Source: Quadrisphaera sp. INWT6 (GTDB lineage: Bacteria; Actinomycetota; Actinomycetes; Actinomycetales; Quadrisphaeraceae). Taken from it: a stretch of DNA of 64,000 nucleotides. The translations under genes were made by a program, and so were the position numbers. The notes under the pieces are model-generated. The model was not told the origin of the DNA. It searched no databases and worked only from the letters and a program-made list of their open reading frames with translations. This document shows positions 34,043-42,482 of the stretch, in pieces. The stretch spans positions 62,001 to 126,000 of the forward strand of contig NZ_VUOH01000001.1 of NCBI RefSeq assembly GCF_015390235.1. The letters run 5' to 3'. Positions within the stretch are counted from its first letter, which is position 1, and the number at the start of each line of letters is the position of its first letter.

Positions 34043-34051
34043 GCAGAGCCG

Positions 34052-35287
34052 ATGCGCACGGTCGAGGAGCACCTGGCTGCGTGCCTGGCTGCCGTCTCCC
34101 CCCTCGCCCCCGTCGAGACCGCCCTGCTCGACGCCGTCGACTGCGTCCTGGCCGAGGACGTCGTCGCGACGTCGTCCCTGCCGGCCTTCGACGGCTCCGC
34201 CATGGACGGGTACGCGCTCCGCGCGGCTGACGTGGCCGGCGCCTCCCCGGAGGCGCCGGTCTCGCTGCCGGTCGTGGCCGACCTGCCCGCCGGCGTCCGC
34301 GAGGTCACCCCGCTGGCCGCCGGCGCCGCGGCGCGCATCATGACCGGCGCCCCGGTGCCGCCGGGGGCCACCGCCGTCGTCGCCGTCGAGGACACCGACG
34401 GCGGCGTGGCCACGGTGCTCGTGCGCCGCGCCGCACGCGACGGCCAGCACGTGCGCCGCGCCGGCGAGGACGTGCGCCCCGGCGCCACCCTGGTGCCCTC
34501 GGGCACCCGGCTCACCGTCCGCCACGTCGCACTGCTGGCGGCCGCCGGCCGCGAGCGGGTGAAGGTCCTCCCGAAGCCCCGCGTGGCCGTGCTGAGCACC
34601 GGCAGCGAGCTGGTCGAGCCCGGACGCCCCGCCGGCTTCGGGCAGGTCGTCGACGCCAACTCCACGATGCTCACGGCCGCAGCGCTCGACGCGGGCGCGC
34701 GGGCGACGCGGGTCGGGATCGTCGACGACGACCCGCAGCGCCTCCTGCGCGTGCTGGAGGGGCAGCTGGGCCAGGCCGACCTGGTCATCACCTCCGGCGG
34801 CGTCAGCGCCGGCGCGTACGACGTGGTGAAGGAGGTGCTCACGCGGATGGGCACCGTCGAGTTCACCAAGGTCGCGATGCAGCCGGGCATGCCGCAGGGG
34901 CTCGGGCGCATCACGTCGTCGACCAACGGGTCGGTGCCGATCTTCACGCTGCCGGGCAACCCCGTCAGCGCGTACGTGTCCTTCGAGGTCTTCGTGCGGC
35001 CCGCGCTGCGGAAGGTCATGGGGGAGTCGCAGCTGCACCGGCCGACGGTGGTGGCCACCGCCACCCAGGGCTGGGCGTCCCCGCCGGGGAAGCGCCAGTT
35101 CACACGCGCCGTCGTCACCAGCGACGACGACGGCCGCCCCCGCGTGCGGCCCGCCGGCGGACCCGGGTCGCACCTGGTGGCCGGCATGGCCGGCGCCAAC
35201 GCCCTCGCCGTGACCGGCGAGGACACGACCGCCGTGGAGCCCGGTGGCGTGGTGCGCTGCATCCTGCTGGAGCGGGGCCGGCCGTGA
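34052..35287 (+). CDS. moeA: Molybdopterin molybdenumtransferase MoeA
   Basis: The protein is 411 aa. Conserved MoeA segments are in order: LPAFDGSAMDGYALRAADV, GAAARIMTGAPVPPGATAVV, the MoCF domain VLSTGSELVEPG, DLVITSGGVSAGAYDVVKEV and LPGNPVSAYVSFEVFVRPAL. It inserts molybdate into adenylated molybdopterin. It overlaps moaC as GTGA. A client enzyme, the sulfite-oxidase-like protein, is encoded at 18.6 kb. Confidence 0.95.
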   Translation: MRTVEEHLAACLAAVSPLAPVETALLDAVDCVLAEDVVATSSLPAFDGSAMDGYALRAADVAGASPEAPVSLPVVADLPAGVREVTPLAAGAAARIMTGAPVPPGATAVVAVEDTDGGVATVLVRRAARDGQHVRRAGEDVRPGATLVPSGTRLTVRHVALLAAAGRERVKVLPKPRVAVLSTGSELVEPGRPAGFGQVVDANSTMLTAAALDAGARATRVGIVDDDPQRLLRVLEGQLGQADLVITSGGVSAGAYDVVKEVLTRMGTVEFTKVAMQPGMPQGLGRITSSTNGSVPIFTLPGNPVSAYVSFEVFVRPALRKVMGESQLHRPTVVATATQGWASPPGKRQFTRAVVTSDDDGRPRVRPAGGPGSHLVAGMAGANALAVTGEDTTAVEPGGVVRCILLERGRP

Positions 35288-35802
35288 GCCACCAGCCCGG
35301 CCCGCAGGGCCAGCAGCCCAGCCAGAAGGGGTTCCCGCACCTCGACGTCGGCGGGAACGCCCGCATGGTCGACGTCAGCGCCAAGGACGTGACGGTCCGC
35401 GAGGCCCGCGCCGAGGGGTTCGTGGTCTGCTCCGCCGAGGTCGTCGCGGCCCTGCTCGACCGCACGGTGCCCAAGGGCGACGCGCTCGCCGTCGCCCGCA
35501 TCGCGGGCATCCAGGCGGCCAAGCGCACCCCCGAGCTGGTGCCGCTGGCGCACCCGGTGGCGGTGCACGCCGTCGACGTCGTCGCCGAGGTCAGCGCCGA
35601 CGCCGCACGGCCCGGCGTGGCGCTGATGGCGACGGTCCGCACCGCCGACCGCACGGGCGTCGAGATGGAGGCGCTCACCGCCGTCGCCGTCGCCGGGCTG
35701 GCGCTGGTCGACATGGTGAAGGGCCTCGACAGGCGCGCGGAGATCACGGGCGTGCGCGTGGTCGCGAAGAGCGGGGGGCGCTCCGGTGACTGGCACCGCT
35801 GA
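35284..35802 (+). CDS. moaC: Cyclic pyranopterin monophosphate synthase MoaC
   Basis: The protein is 172 aa. Family motifs: FPHLDVGGNARMVDVSAKDV, AGIQAAKRTPELVPLAHPVA and TVRTADRTGVEMEALTAVAV, with DMVKGLDR near the end. MoaC performs the second half of the first step of molybdenum cofactor synthesis; its partner MoaA is not in the window. The start overlaps the moeA stop, and the end overlaps the mog-like gene by 17 nt. Confidence 0.95.
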   Translation: MSHQPGPQGQQPSQKGFPHLDVGGNARMVDVSAKDVTVREARAEGFVVCSAEVVAALLDRTVPKGDALAVARIAGIQAAKRTPELVPLAHPVAVHAVDVVAEVSADAARPGVALMATVRTADRTGVEMEALTAVAVAGLALVDMVKGLDRRAEITGVRVVAKSGGRSGDWHR

Positions 35803-36310
35803 CCCCGCCCCCGCCGCGGGCGGGGCGGCGCCGAGGGCGCTGGTGGTCACCGTCAGCAACCGCGCGGCGGCCGGCGTCTACGAGGACACCGCCGGTCCGG
35901 TGCTGGTCGCAGGCCTGCGGGAGGCCGGGCTGGACGTCGACGGCCCCCAGGTCGTCCGCGACGGCGACCCGGTGGGCGCCGCGCTGCGTGCGGCCGTCGC
36001 CGCCGGGTACGACGTCGTCGTGACCACCGGCGGCACGGGCCTCAACCCGCACGACGCCACCCCCGAGCAGACCGCGCCGCTCCTCGACCGCCAGGTGCCC
36101 GGCATCGCCGAGGCCCTGCGCGCCACCGGTCTCGCCGGGGGCGTGCCCACCGCCGTCCTCTCGCGGGGCCTGGCGGGGATGGCCGGGCGCACGCTGGTCG
36201 TCAACGTCGCCGGCTCGCCGGGCGCCTGCCGCGACGCCGTCGGCCTGCTCGCCGCGGTGCTCCCGCACGCCGTCGACCAGCGCCGCGGCGGCGACCACCC
36301 CCGCACGTGA
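35786..36310 (+). CDS. mog: MoaB/Mog-type molybdopterin adenylyltransferase
   Basis: The protein is 174 aa. The MoCF fold motifs are clear: ALVVTVSNRAAAGVYEDTAG, DVVVTTGGTGLNPHDATPEQ and VVNVAGSPGACRDAV. This step adenylates molybdopterin before MoeA inserts the metal. The GTG start lies 17 nt inside moaC, implying coupled translation, and the end overlaps the acetyltransferase gene by 4 nt. Confidence 0.92.
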   Translation: MTGTADPAPAAGGAAPRALVVTVSNRAAAGVYEDTAGPVLVAGLREAGLDVDGPQVVRDGDPVGAALRAAVAAGYDVVVTTGGTGLNPHDATPEQTAPLLDRQVPGIAEALRATGLAGGVPTAVLSRGLAGMAGRTLVVNVAGSPGACRDAVGLLAAVLPHAVDQRRGGDHPRT

Positions 36311-36903
36311 GCGCTCCCGGGTGGCCTGCCGTCCTGCGCGACGGCGACCTGGTCCTCCGCCCCCTGCGCCGCGGCGACGCTACCGCGTGGCGGTCGGTGC
36401 GCGCCGCGAACGCCACCTGGCTGCGCCCCTGGGAGGCCACCGACCCCGACGGCACCCCGCCGGTCCGCACCTTCGGCGGCCTGGTGCGCGAGCTCTCGCG
36501 CCAGGGCGGGTCGGGGACGGCGATGCCGTTCGCGCTCGAGGTCGACGGCGCGCTCGCCGGGCAGGTCACGGTCGGCGGGATCACCTGGGGCGCGATGCGC
36601 TCGGCGCACATCGGCTACTGGATCGACGGGCGGCTCGCGGGGCGCGGGCACGTCCCGACGGCGGTCGCGCTGGTCACCGACCACTGCCTGCGCACCGGGC
36701 TGCACCGCCTCGAGGTGAACATCCGCCCCGAGAACGCCGCGAGCCTGCGGGTGGTCGAGAAGCTGGGGTTCCGGCCCGAGGGGCTGCGCGAGCGGTTCCT
36801 GCACATCGACGGCGCCTGGTGCGACCACCTCACCTTCGCGCTGACCCGTGACGAGCTGCCCCACGGCCTGCTGGCCCGGTACCGCACCTCCTCCCCCCGC
36901 TGA
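36307..36903 (+). CDS. RimJ-like GNAT acetyltransferase
   Basis: The protein is 198 aa with the layout of the RimJ/RimL N-acetyltransferases: an N-terminal LRPLRRGDATAWRSVRAANA segment, the GYWIDGRLAGRGHVPTAVAL acetyl-CoA region and RLEVNIRPENAASLRVVEKL near the end. The substrate may be the N-terminus of a ribosomal protein, as in RimJ, but this is not proven. It is the last gene of the galU-moeA operon and ends just before a 167-bp inverted-repeat element. Confidence 0.9.
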   Translation: MSAPGWPAVLRDGDLVLRPLRRGDATAWRSVRAANATWLRPWEATDPDGTPPVRTFGGLVRELSRQGGSGTAMPFALEVDGALAGQVTVGGITWGAMRSAHIGYWIDGRLAGRGHVPTAVALVTDHCLRTGLHRLEVNIRPENAASLRVVEKLGFRPEGLRERFLHIDGAWCDHLTFALTRDELPHGLLARYRTSSPR

Positions 36904-36923
36904 CCCGCCCCTCCGCCGCCTCC

Positions 36924-37090
36924 CGCGACGATCACGCACCTGAGCGCCACCTGCTGGCCCGAGGTGCCGGAACCCCGCCACGACCTGTCGGAACCCGACC
37001 TCCGTTCCGACACGTCGCGCCAGGGATGCGACACATCACGCCGCCAGCCGCGGCGGTAGGGATGTGGCGCTCAGGTGCGTGATCGTCGCG
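36924..37090. mobile_element. 167-bp MITE-like element with perfect 27-bp terminal inverted repeats
   Basis: The 27 bp at 36924-36950 (starting CGCGACGATCACGCACC) are perfectly repeated in reverse complement at 37064-37090. Inside, 36981-36994 and 37004-37017 form a second 14-bp stem with one mismatch. There is no open frame and no obvious target-site duplication. It lies in the 361-bp gap between two convergent genes, so it could also act as a bidirectional terminator. No transposase was seen in the window. Confidence 0.6.
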
Positions 37091-37122
37091 TGGGTCGGGA
37101 GGGCGCGGTGATGGCCCAGGGT

Positions 37123-37248
37123 CTGGGAGCGCAGCCGGGCGCCTGGTTGCGGTTCTGAGGGGGCCTGGGAGCGCAGCCGGGCGCTCGGTTGCGGTTCTGA
37201 GGGGGCTTGGAAGCGCAGTCGGGCGCCTGGTTGCGGTTCTGAGGGGGG
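37123..37248 (+). repeat. Tandem 42-bp repeat, three copies (array A)
   Basis: Three copies begin at about 37123, 37165 and 37206, each containing CAGCCGGGCGCCTGGTTGCG or a one- to three-base variant, then GTTCTGAGGGGG. The period is 41-42 bp. The core recurs in a second array at 58074-58190. The array lies downstream of the cutC stop. No gene is seen in it. Confidence 0.92.
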
Positions 37249-37264
37249 CTGGGAGGCCTGGGAG

Positions 37265-38062
37265 TCAGGGGAGGGCGTCGAGGGCGGCGCGCACCCGGGC
37301 CACCAGGGCGGGGTCGGTGACGGCGTGACCGCCGTCGTCGGCGGTGCCGACGGAGACCCGCCGACCACCACCGGCGCTCGGAGGAGCCGGACGACGGGCC
37401 GAGAGGTGCACCGCGTGCACCCCCGCCCCCACCAGCGCCGCGACCTGCCCCGGCCGCACCCCGGCGCCGGCCATCACCTCGACCCCGCACGCCCGGCCCG
37501 CGGCGGACGCGCGACCCAGCTCGGCCAGCCCGTCGACGGCGCGCGGCGCCCCACCCGAGGTCAGCACCCTGTCGACGCCGAGCGCCGCGAGCCCCGCCAC
37601 CGCAGCGGCGACGGAGGGCAGCTGGTCGACGGCGCGGTGCAGCACCACCTGCAGCGCGGCGCCCAGGGGGCTCGCGGCCCGGGCCCGCTGCGCCGCCTCG
37701 GCGAGGAACGCCCCGTCGAGGGCGAGGCGGCCGCCGTCGTCGCGCAGCGCCCCGACCACCACGCCGGCGGCCCCCGCCGCGGCAGCGGCCTCGACGTCGC
37801 GCAGGCCGGTGAGCAGCTCGTCGGCGTCGTAGACGAAGCCCCCGGGCCGGGGCCTGACCAGCACGTGCACCCCGAGCGCTCCGTCCGCGGCCTCCAGGCA
37901 GCGCGCCAGCGCACCGGGCGAGGGCGTCAGCCCGCCCAGCTCCAGCGCCGCGCACAGCTCGACGCGGTCGGCCCCGCCCGCCGCCGCAGCCAGCACCCCG
38001 GCGGGGGAGTCGACGGTGACCTCGAGCTGGACGCGGTGACCGTCTCCGTGCCCGGCCGTCAC
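37265..38062 (-). CDS. cutC: CutC-family protein
   Basis: The protein is 265 aa, a TIM barrel with the CutC pattern: LEVTVDSPAGVLAAAAGGAD, RVELCAALELGGLTPSPG, VHVLVRPRPGGFVYDADEL and LTSGGAPRAVDGLAELG. It was first linked to copper tolerance in E. coli, but its biochemical role is unclear. Here it is the last gene of the catabolic operon and overlaps the ROK regulator stop (GTGA), so it more likely serves sugar metabolism than copper. Confidence 0.88.
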   Translation of the reverse strand: MTAGHGDGHRVQLEVTVDSPAGVLAAAAGGADRVELCAALELGGLTPSPGALARCLEAADGALGVHVLVRPRPGGFVYDADELLTGLRDVEAAAAAGAAGVVVGALRDDGGRLALDGAFLAEAAQRARAASPLGAALQVVLHRAVDQLPSVAAAVAGLAALGVDRVLTSGGAPRAVDGLAELGRASAAGRACGVEVMAGAGVRPGQVAALVGAGVHAVHLSARRPAPPSAGGGRRVSVGTADDGGHAVTDPALVARVRAALDALP

Positions 38063-39471
38063 AGCGCGACGATCGCCTGGCGCAGCGCCAGCTGCCCCAC
38101 ACCCAGGACCCCCGCGTCGGCGCCCGCCGCGCTCTGCTCGATGCGCAGGTCGCGGGTGGCCAGCGGGTGGCAGTTCTCGTACAGCTGGGAGCGGACCGCC
38201 GCCACGAACGGCTCCAGCGTCGACAGCAGCCCGCCCAGCACCACGGCGTCGGGGTTGACGAAGTTCACGACCGCCGAGAGCGTCTGCCCCAGCAGGCGGC
38301 CCGCGGCCCGCACCCGGGTGGTGGCCTGGGCGTCGCCGTCTCCGACGAGCCGGGCGATGTCGAGCGGCTGGTGGGCCTCGATGCCGCGGGCGCGCAGGTC
38401 GGCGAGGATGTACGAGCCGCCCACCACCGTGTCGAGGCAGCCGCGGTTGCCGCAGTTGCAGGGGGCGTCGCCGGTGGCGCCGACGACGACGTGCGCGAGG
38501 TCACCGGCCAGCGCCGTGGCCCCGCGGTAGAGCCGTCCGTCCAGGACGAGGCCGCACCCGACCGACGAGCCCGCCTTGACGAAGAGCAGGTTGGCCGGGC
38601 CCCCGGTCGCTGGTGCACCCGCGCCGGCGGTCCCGTCGGCCTCGGCGGCCGGCGGGGCGGTGGCCAGGGCCGTGCACTCGCCGAGCGCCATCGCGTTGGC
38701 GTCGTTCTCCACCACGGCCGGCAGCCCCAGGCGCTGCGACAGGTGCGCGCCGACGGGGAAGCGGTGCCACCCGGGCATCGCGGCGGGGGAGTCGACGGCG
38801 CCGGACCGGCTGGAGACCGGTCCGGGCAGCGCCACCCCCACGGCGCGGACGGCGTCGGCGGGGATCGCCCCGCGCAGCTCGGTCCACGCGGTGACCAGCT
38901 CCTCCAGCACCGGCTCGGGGCCGGCCGCGACGTCGAGGGCCAGGTCGGCCGAGCGCACCAGGGCGCCGGACATGTCGAGCAGGGCGATGCGGGCGTGGTG
39001 GCGGCCCAGCTCCGCGGCCAGGATGCAGCCGCCCCCCGGGGTCAGCCGCAGCACGCGGGCCGGGCGGCCGCCGGTGGCGGAGGCGGCCCCGGCCTCGGCC
39101 AGCACCCCCGCCGCGATGAGCTCGCCGACCTTGACCGTGACGGTGGACGGCGCCAGGCCGAGACGGCGGGCGAGGGTGGCGCGGTCGGTGGCGACGCCGC
39201 TGGCCACCGCCGCGAGGATGGCCGACGACGTGCCGCCGGCCTGCTCGGCGTCGCGCTGGGGGCCGTGGTGCCCCGAGCCGCCGGTGCCGCCCGAGCCGCC
39301 CGCGGAGTGGCTCTGACCGGCGCGCCCGGCCGGCCTCGAGGTCGCGCCGGCGCCCGTGCCCGTTCCCACGGGGGTGATGGTGCCCGGTGCCGCCCAGCGC
39401 GTCGGCACCGGCCGCACCGGAGCCGTCTGCGCCCGCGGGGCGACCGACCGCGCGGGGGAGAGCGGGCTCAC
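38059..39471 (-). CDS. ROK-family transcriptional regulator
   Basis: The protein is 470 aa. The first 80 residues are Gly/Ser/Thr-rich and may not all be translated. A winged helix-turn-helix follows (about 84-140, TDRATLARRLGLAPSTVTVK), then the ROK sugar-binding domain with the zinc motif CNCGNRGCLD and GLVLDGRLYRGATALAGDLA. It is likely the repressor of the surrounding catabolic operon; candidate sites with CGAAGGTT lie near 43.9 and 45.7 kb. Its start overlaps the ROK kinase stop. Confidence 0.85.
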   Translation of the reverse strand: MSPLSPARSVAPRAQTAPVRPVPTRWAAPGTITPVGTGTGAGATSRPAGRAGQSHSAGGSGGTGGSGHHGPQRDAEQAGGTSSAILAAVASGVATDRATLARRLGLAPSTVTVKVGELIAAGVLAEAGAASATGGRPARVLRLTPGGGCILAAELGRHHARIALLDMSGALVRSADLALDVAAGPEPVLEELVTAWTELRGAIPADAVRAVGVALPGPVSSRSGAVDSPAAMPGWHRFPVGAHLSQRLGLPAVVENDANAMALGECTALATAPPAAEADGTAGAGAPATGGPANLLFVKAGSSVGCGLVLDGRLYRGATALAGDLAHVVVGATGDAPCNCGNRGCLDTVVGGSYILADLRARGIEAHQPLDIARLVGDGDAQATTRVRAAGRLLGQTLSAVVNFVNPDAVVLGGLLSTLEPFVAAVRSQLYENCHPLATRDLRIEQSAAGADAGVLGVGQLALRQAIVAL

Positions 39472-40553
39472 CAGCCGCCGCCGTCCACGCCGTCCACGCC
39501 GTCCACGCCGTCCACCGGGGAGCCGGCCAGCGCGGCGGCCTCGAGGCGGTGGCGCTCGAGCAGCTCGTCGGCGCGCAGCGCGGAGGCGATGACGCCGGCC
39601 CCGTCGCCGAAGCGGGCGGGCTCCACGCGGGGACGGCGGTGGAAGGTGAGCATCGCCTCGACCCGCTCCCGCAGCGGCACGAACAGCGCGTCACCGGCGC
39701 GGGAGAGGCCGCCCGCGACCACCACGACCTCCGGCGCCAGCACGGTGGCCAGCTGCGCGACCGCCAGGGCGAGGGCGTCGACGCCGTCGTCCACCACGGC
39801 CGCTGCGGTCGCGTCACCGGCTGCGGCGGCCTCGAAGACCTCGCGCGCCCCGGTGACGGGCACGCCGGTGGCCCGCGCGTAGTTGCGCGCCACGCCCCCC
39901 GCGGAGGCCCACTGCTCCAGGCAGGAGGCACCGCCGCACGCGCAGCGCGCCGGACCGTCGCGGCCGGGCAGCAGCAGCGGCATGTGCCCCAGCTCGCAGC
40001 CGAAGCCGTCACCGTCGTGGAGGTGGCCGTCGACCACGACGGCGGCCCCGATGCCGGTGCCGATGCTGATGACGACGGCGGTGCGCGCGCCGCGGGCCGC
40101 GCCCATGCGGAACTCCGCGAACCCCGCGCCGCGGGCGTCGTTGCCGAGGGAGACCGGCAGGCCGGTGCGGGCGCGCAGCTCCTCCCGCAGGGGCACGTCG
40201 CGCAGGCCGAGGTTCTCCGCCAGGAGCACCACGCCGCGGGTGTCGTCGACCAGGCCCGGGACGTGCACCCCGACCGCGGCAGGCGCGACCGGCCCGTCGA
40301 GCGGTGCGTCGGGGGAGCCCGCGCCGGCCTCGGCGACGGCGCGCGCGATCTGGTCGAGCAGCGCGTCCGCCGAGCCCAGCGCCGTCGGCTCGGAGCGCAC
40401 CGCGCGGACCTCGCCGTCGGCGTCGACCAGCGCGGTCTTGGTGAGGGTGCCGCCGACGTCGACGGCCACCACCGGACGGCCGGCGCGCAGCTCCAGGCGG
40501 GGGAAGCGCTCCCGGCCGGTCCGCGCCGGTGCGGCCGTGCTGCCCGCGCTCAC
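39468..40553 (-). CDS. ROK-family sugar kinase
   Basis: The protein is 361 aa. It has the ATP-binding motif VVAVDVGGTLTKTALVDADG, the catalytic/zinc region CACGGASCLEQWAS preceded by FGCELGHMPLLL, and VISIGTGIGAAVVVDG. No DNA-binding domain is present, so it is an enzyme, probably phosphorylating the sugar brought in by the linked ABC importer. The C-terminus is a repeated VDG run from a 9-bp minisatellite. It overlaps the permease stop (GTGA). Confidence 0.88.
   Translation of the reverse strand: MSAGSTAAPARTGRERFPRLELRAGRPVVAVDVGGTLTKTALVDADGEVRAVRSEPTALGSADALLDQIARAVAEAGAGSPDAPLDGPVAPAAVGVHVPGLVDDTRGVVLLAENLGLRDVPLREELRARTGLPVSLGNDARGAGFAEFRMGAARGARTAVVISIGTGIGAAVVVDGHLHDGDGFGCELGHMPLLLPGRDGPARCACGGASCLEQWASAGGVARNYARATGVPVTGAREVFEAAAAGDATAAAVVDDGVDALALAVAQLATVLAPEVVVVAGGLSRAGDALFVPLRERVEAMLTFHRRPRVEPARFGDGAGVIASALRADELLERHRLEAAALAGSPVDGVDGVDGVDGGGW
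39483..39515. repeat. 9-bp minisatellite in the end of the ROK kinase gene
   Basis: Three full copies and one partial copy of GTCCACGCC on the plus strand encode the repeated Val-Asp-Gly run at the C-terminus of the ROK kinase. Changes in copy number would keep the frame. Confidence 0.85.
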
Positions 40554-41482
40554 TTGACGGCGCCCGCCGTGAGGCCGGAGGCCATGCGCTTCTGCACCGT
40601 CATGAACAGGATGACGACGGGCACGGCCATCAGCGTGGAGCCGGCCATGATCGCGCCCCAGTCGGTGACCTGGTTCTGCCCGCTGAAGCTGGTCAGCCAC
40701 AGCGGCAGGGTGCGGGAGTCGTCGCTGGTCAGGGCCACCAGGGCGAGGGTGTACTCGTTCCAGGAGGCCAGGAAGGCGAAGATCGAGGAGGCCACCAGCC
40801 CCGAGCCCAGCAGCGGGAAGGTGATGCGCAGGAACGCGCCCATGCGGGAGCAGCCGTCGAGCATCGCGGCCTCCTCCAGCTCGACGGGCACGCCGTCGAC
40901 GAAGCCCTTGAGCATCCAGATGGTGAAGGGGATGCTCGCGCCGAGGTAGAGCAGGCTCATGCCGGCCACGGAGTTCAGCAGGCCCCAGCCGTCGAGCATC
41001 CGGTACTGCGAGATGAACAGCGCCTCGGCCGGGATCATCTGCACCACCAGCACGGCGACGATGAGCTGGGTGCGCCCGCGGAACCGGAAGCGGCTGAGGG
41101 CGAGGGAGGCGAAGAAGCCGAAGACCATCGCGCCCAGCACCACGACCAGCGCGATGGCGAGGCTCATTCGCATCGCCGACCAGAACGCGGGCGAGGAGAG
41201 CACCTGCGCGAAGTGCGAGCCGGTGCCCCCGACGGGGAAGAGCACGGGCACGCGCTGCTGGATCTGGCGGTCGGTGAGGAACGCCGTGTTGAGCATCCAG
41301 TACACCGGGAAGAGCCACGCGAGGCCGAAGACGACGGCGACGGCGTTGGCCACCACCGACAGGCCGCGGCGGCCGGGGCGGCGGGCTCCCAGCCGGGGCG
41401 GGGCGGTGCGCAGGCCGGGGGCGCGCACGCCCGTGGCCGGGCCGGCGGCGGGCGGGGTGGGCGGGGGGGCGACGGTGGTCAT
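40550..41482 (-). CDS. Sugar ABC transporter permease (MalG type)
   Basis: The protein is 310 aa with six membrane helices. The EAA loop that contacts the ATPase is visible: VELEEAAMLDGCSRMGAFLR. It is the second permease of a carbohydrate-uptake transporter. The ATG at 41482 overlaps the MalF-type permease stop by 4 nt. No ATPase gene is in the operon, so a shared MsiK-like ATPase encoded elsewhere is expected, as is common in actinobacteria. Confidence 0.92.
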   Translation of the reverse strand: MTTVAPPPTPPAAGPATGVRAPGLRTAPPRLGARRPGRRGLSVVANAVAVVFGLAWLFPVYWMLNTAFLTDRQIQQRVPVLFPVGGTGSHFAQVLSSPAFWSAMRMSLAIALVVVLGAMVFGFFASLALSRFRFRGRTQLIVAVLVVQMIPAEALFISQYRMLDGWGLLNSVAGMSLLYLGASIPFTIWMLKGFVDGVPVELEEAAMLDGCSRMGAFLRITFPLLGSGLVASSIFAFLASWNEYTLALVALTSDDSRTLPLWLTSFSGQNQVTDWGAIMAGSTLMAVPVVILFMTVQKRMASGLTAGAVK

Positions 41483-42423
41483 GCCGGCTCCTTGAGCAGC
41501 AGCGCGATGTAGCGGGCGGCGATCAGCAGGGTCAGCAGCAGCAGGAGCATGGCCGCGGCCGACGCCGAGCCGTAGTCGCCGCCGGCCAGGCCCACCTGGT
41601 AGATGAAGGTGCCGAGCACGTTGGTCTGCTCGGTGATGCCGCCGTTGGACTGCAGGACGTGGAACTGCGTGAACACCCGCAGGTCCCAGATGATCTGCAG
41701 CAGCGTCACCAGCGCCAGCACGGGGGCGATGGAGGGGGCCACCACGTGCCGGAAGGTCTGCGCCGGGCCGGCGCCGTCGAGGGCGGCGGCCTCGAGCACG
41801 GAGGAGTCGATCTGCGTGACCGCCGCGTAGACCATGAAGACCACCAGCGGCACGCTCATCCACGTGACCAGCAGCCCTGCGACGGCGAAGAACGTCGAGG
41901 GCTGCGCGAACCAGTTGAACCCGAGCATCTGGTCGAAGCCGAGCGCCGCCAGGGTGTGGTCGACGACGCCGGAGCGCGAGTCGAACATCCACTGGAACAC
42001 CTGCAGCGAGCTGAGCACCGGCATCGCCCAGGCCAGGAGCATCACCACCTGGACGGCGACGGCGACGGGGCGCGAGCACGCCGTCAGCAGCAGCGCGCCC
42101 GCCGTCCCCACCGCCATCGTGATGGCCGCGACCAGCAGGCAGAACCCGACCGAGCGGCCGAGCACCGCCCAGAAGGTCGGGTCGGTGAGCATCGCCTGGT
42201 AGTTGGCCAGGCCCACGAACTCCGGCGGGCGACCGAACTGCTGCTCCAGGCCGAAGCGCTGGAAGGACATGCCCAGCTGCCGCACGAGCGGGTAGCCGAG
42301 GGCCAGCAGCACGGTCGCCGTCGCCGGGACCAGCAGGAGGAGCGCGAGCCGCCGGTCCGAGCGGCTGCTCAGGGGGACCGCCGCGCGGCGGGCGGGCGGT
42401 CGTCGCCTCAGGGCGAGGGACAC
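41479..42423 (-). CDS. Sugar ABC transporter permease (MalF type)
   Basis: The protein is 314 aa with six membrane helices and an EAA loop (SSVLEAAALDGAGPAQTFRH). The start of about 30 basic residues (LALRRRPPARRAAVPLSSRS) precedes the first helix. It pairs with the downstream MalG-type permease and the upstream binding protein in one operon. Confidence 0.92.
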   Translation of the reverse strand: MSLALRRRPPARRAAVPLSSRSDRRLALLLLVPATATVLLALGYPLVRQLGMSFQRFGLEQQFGRPPEFVGLANYQAMLTDPTFWAVLGRSVGFCLLVAAITMAVGTAGALLLTACSRPVAVAVQVVMLLAWAMPVLSSLQVFQWMFDSRSGVVDHTLAALGFDQMLGFNWFAQPSTFFAVAGLLVTWMSVPLVVFMVYAAVTQIDSSVLEAAALDGAGPAQTFRHVVAPSIAPVLALVTLLQIIWDLRVFTQFHVLQSNGGITEQTNVLGTFIYQVGLAGGDYGSASAAAMLLLLLTLLIAARYIALLLKEPA

Positions 42424-42482
42424 GGTCGGGCTCCTCTGCGGCGGGGGGCGAGGGGGTGGCGGGGGAGGGTGGCAGGCCGGCG

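Noticed and set aside
37123-37248. CRISPR array from regularly spaced repeats
   Set aside because: The 42-bp units are contiguous with no variable spacers, only three copies exist, and no cas genes are present.
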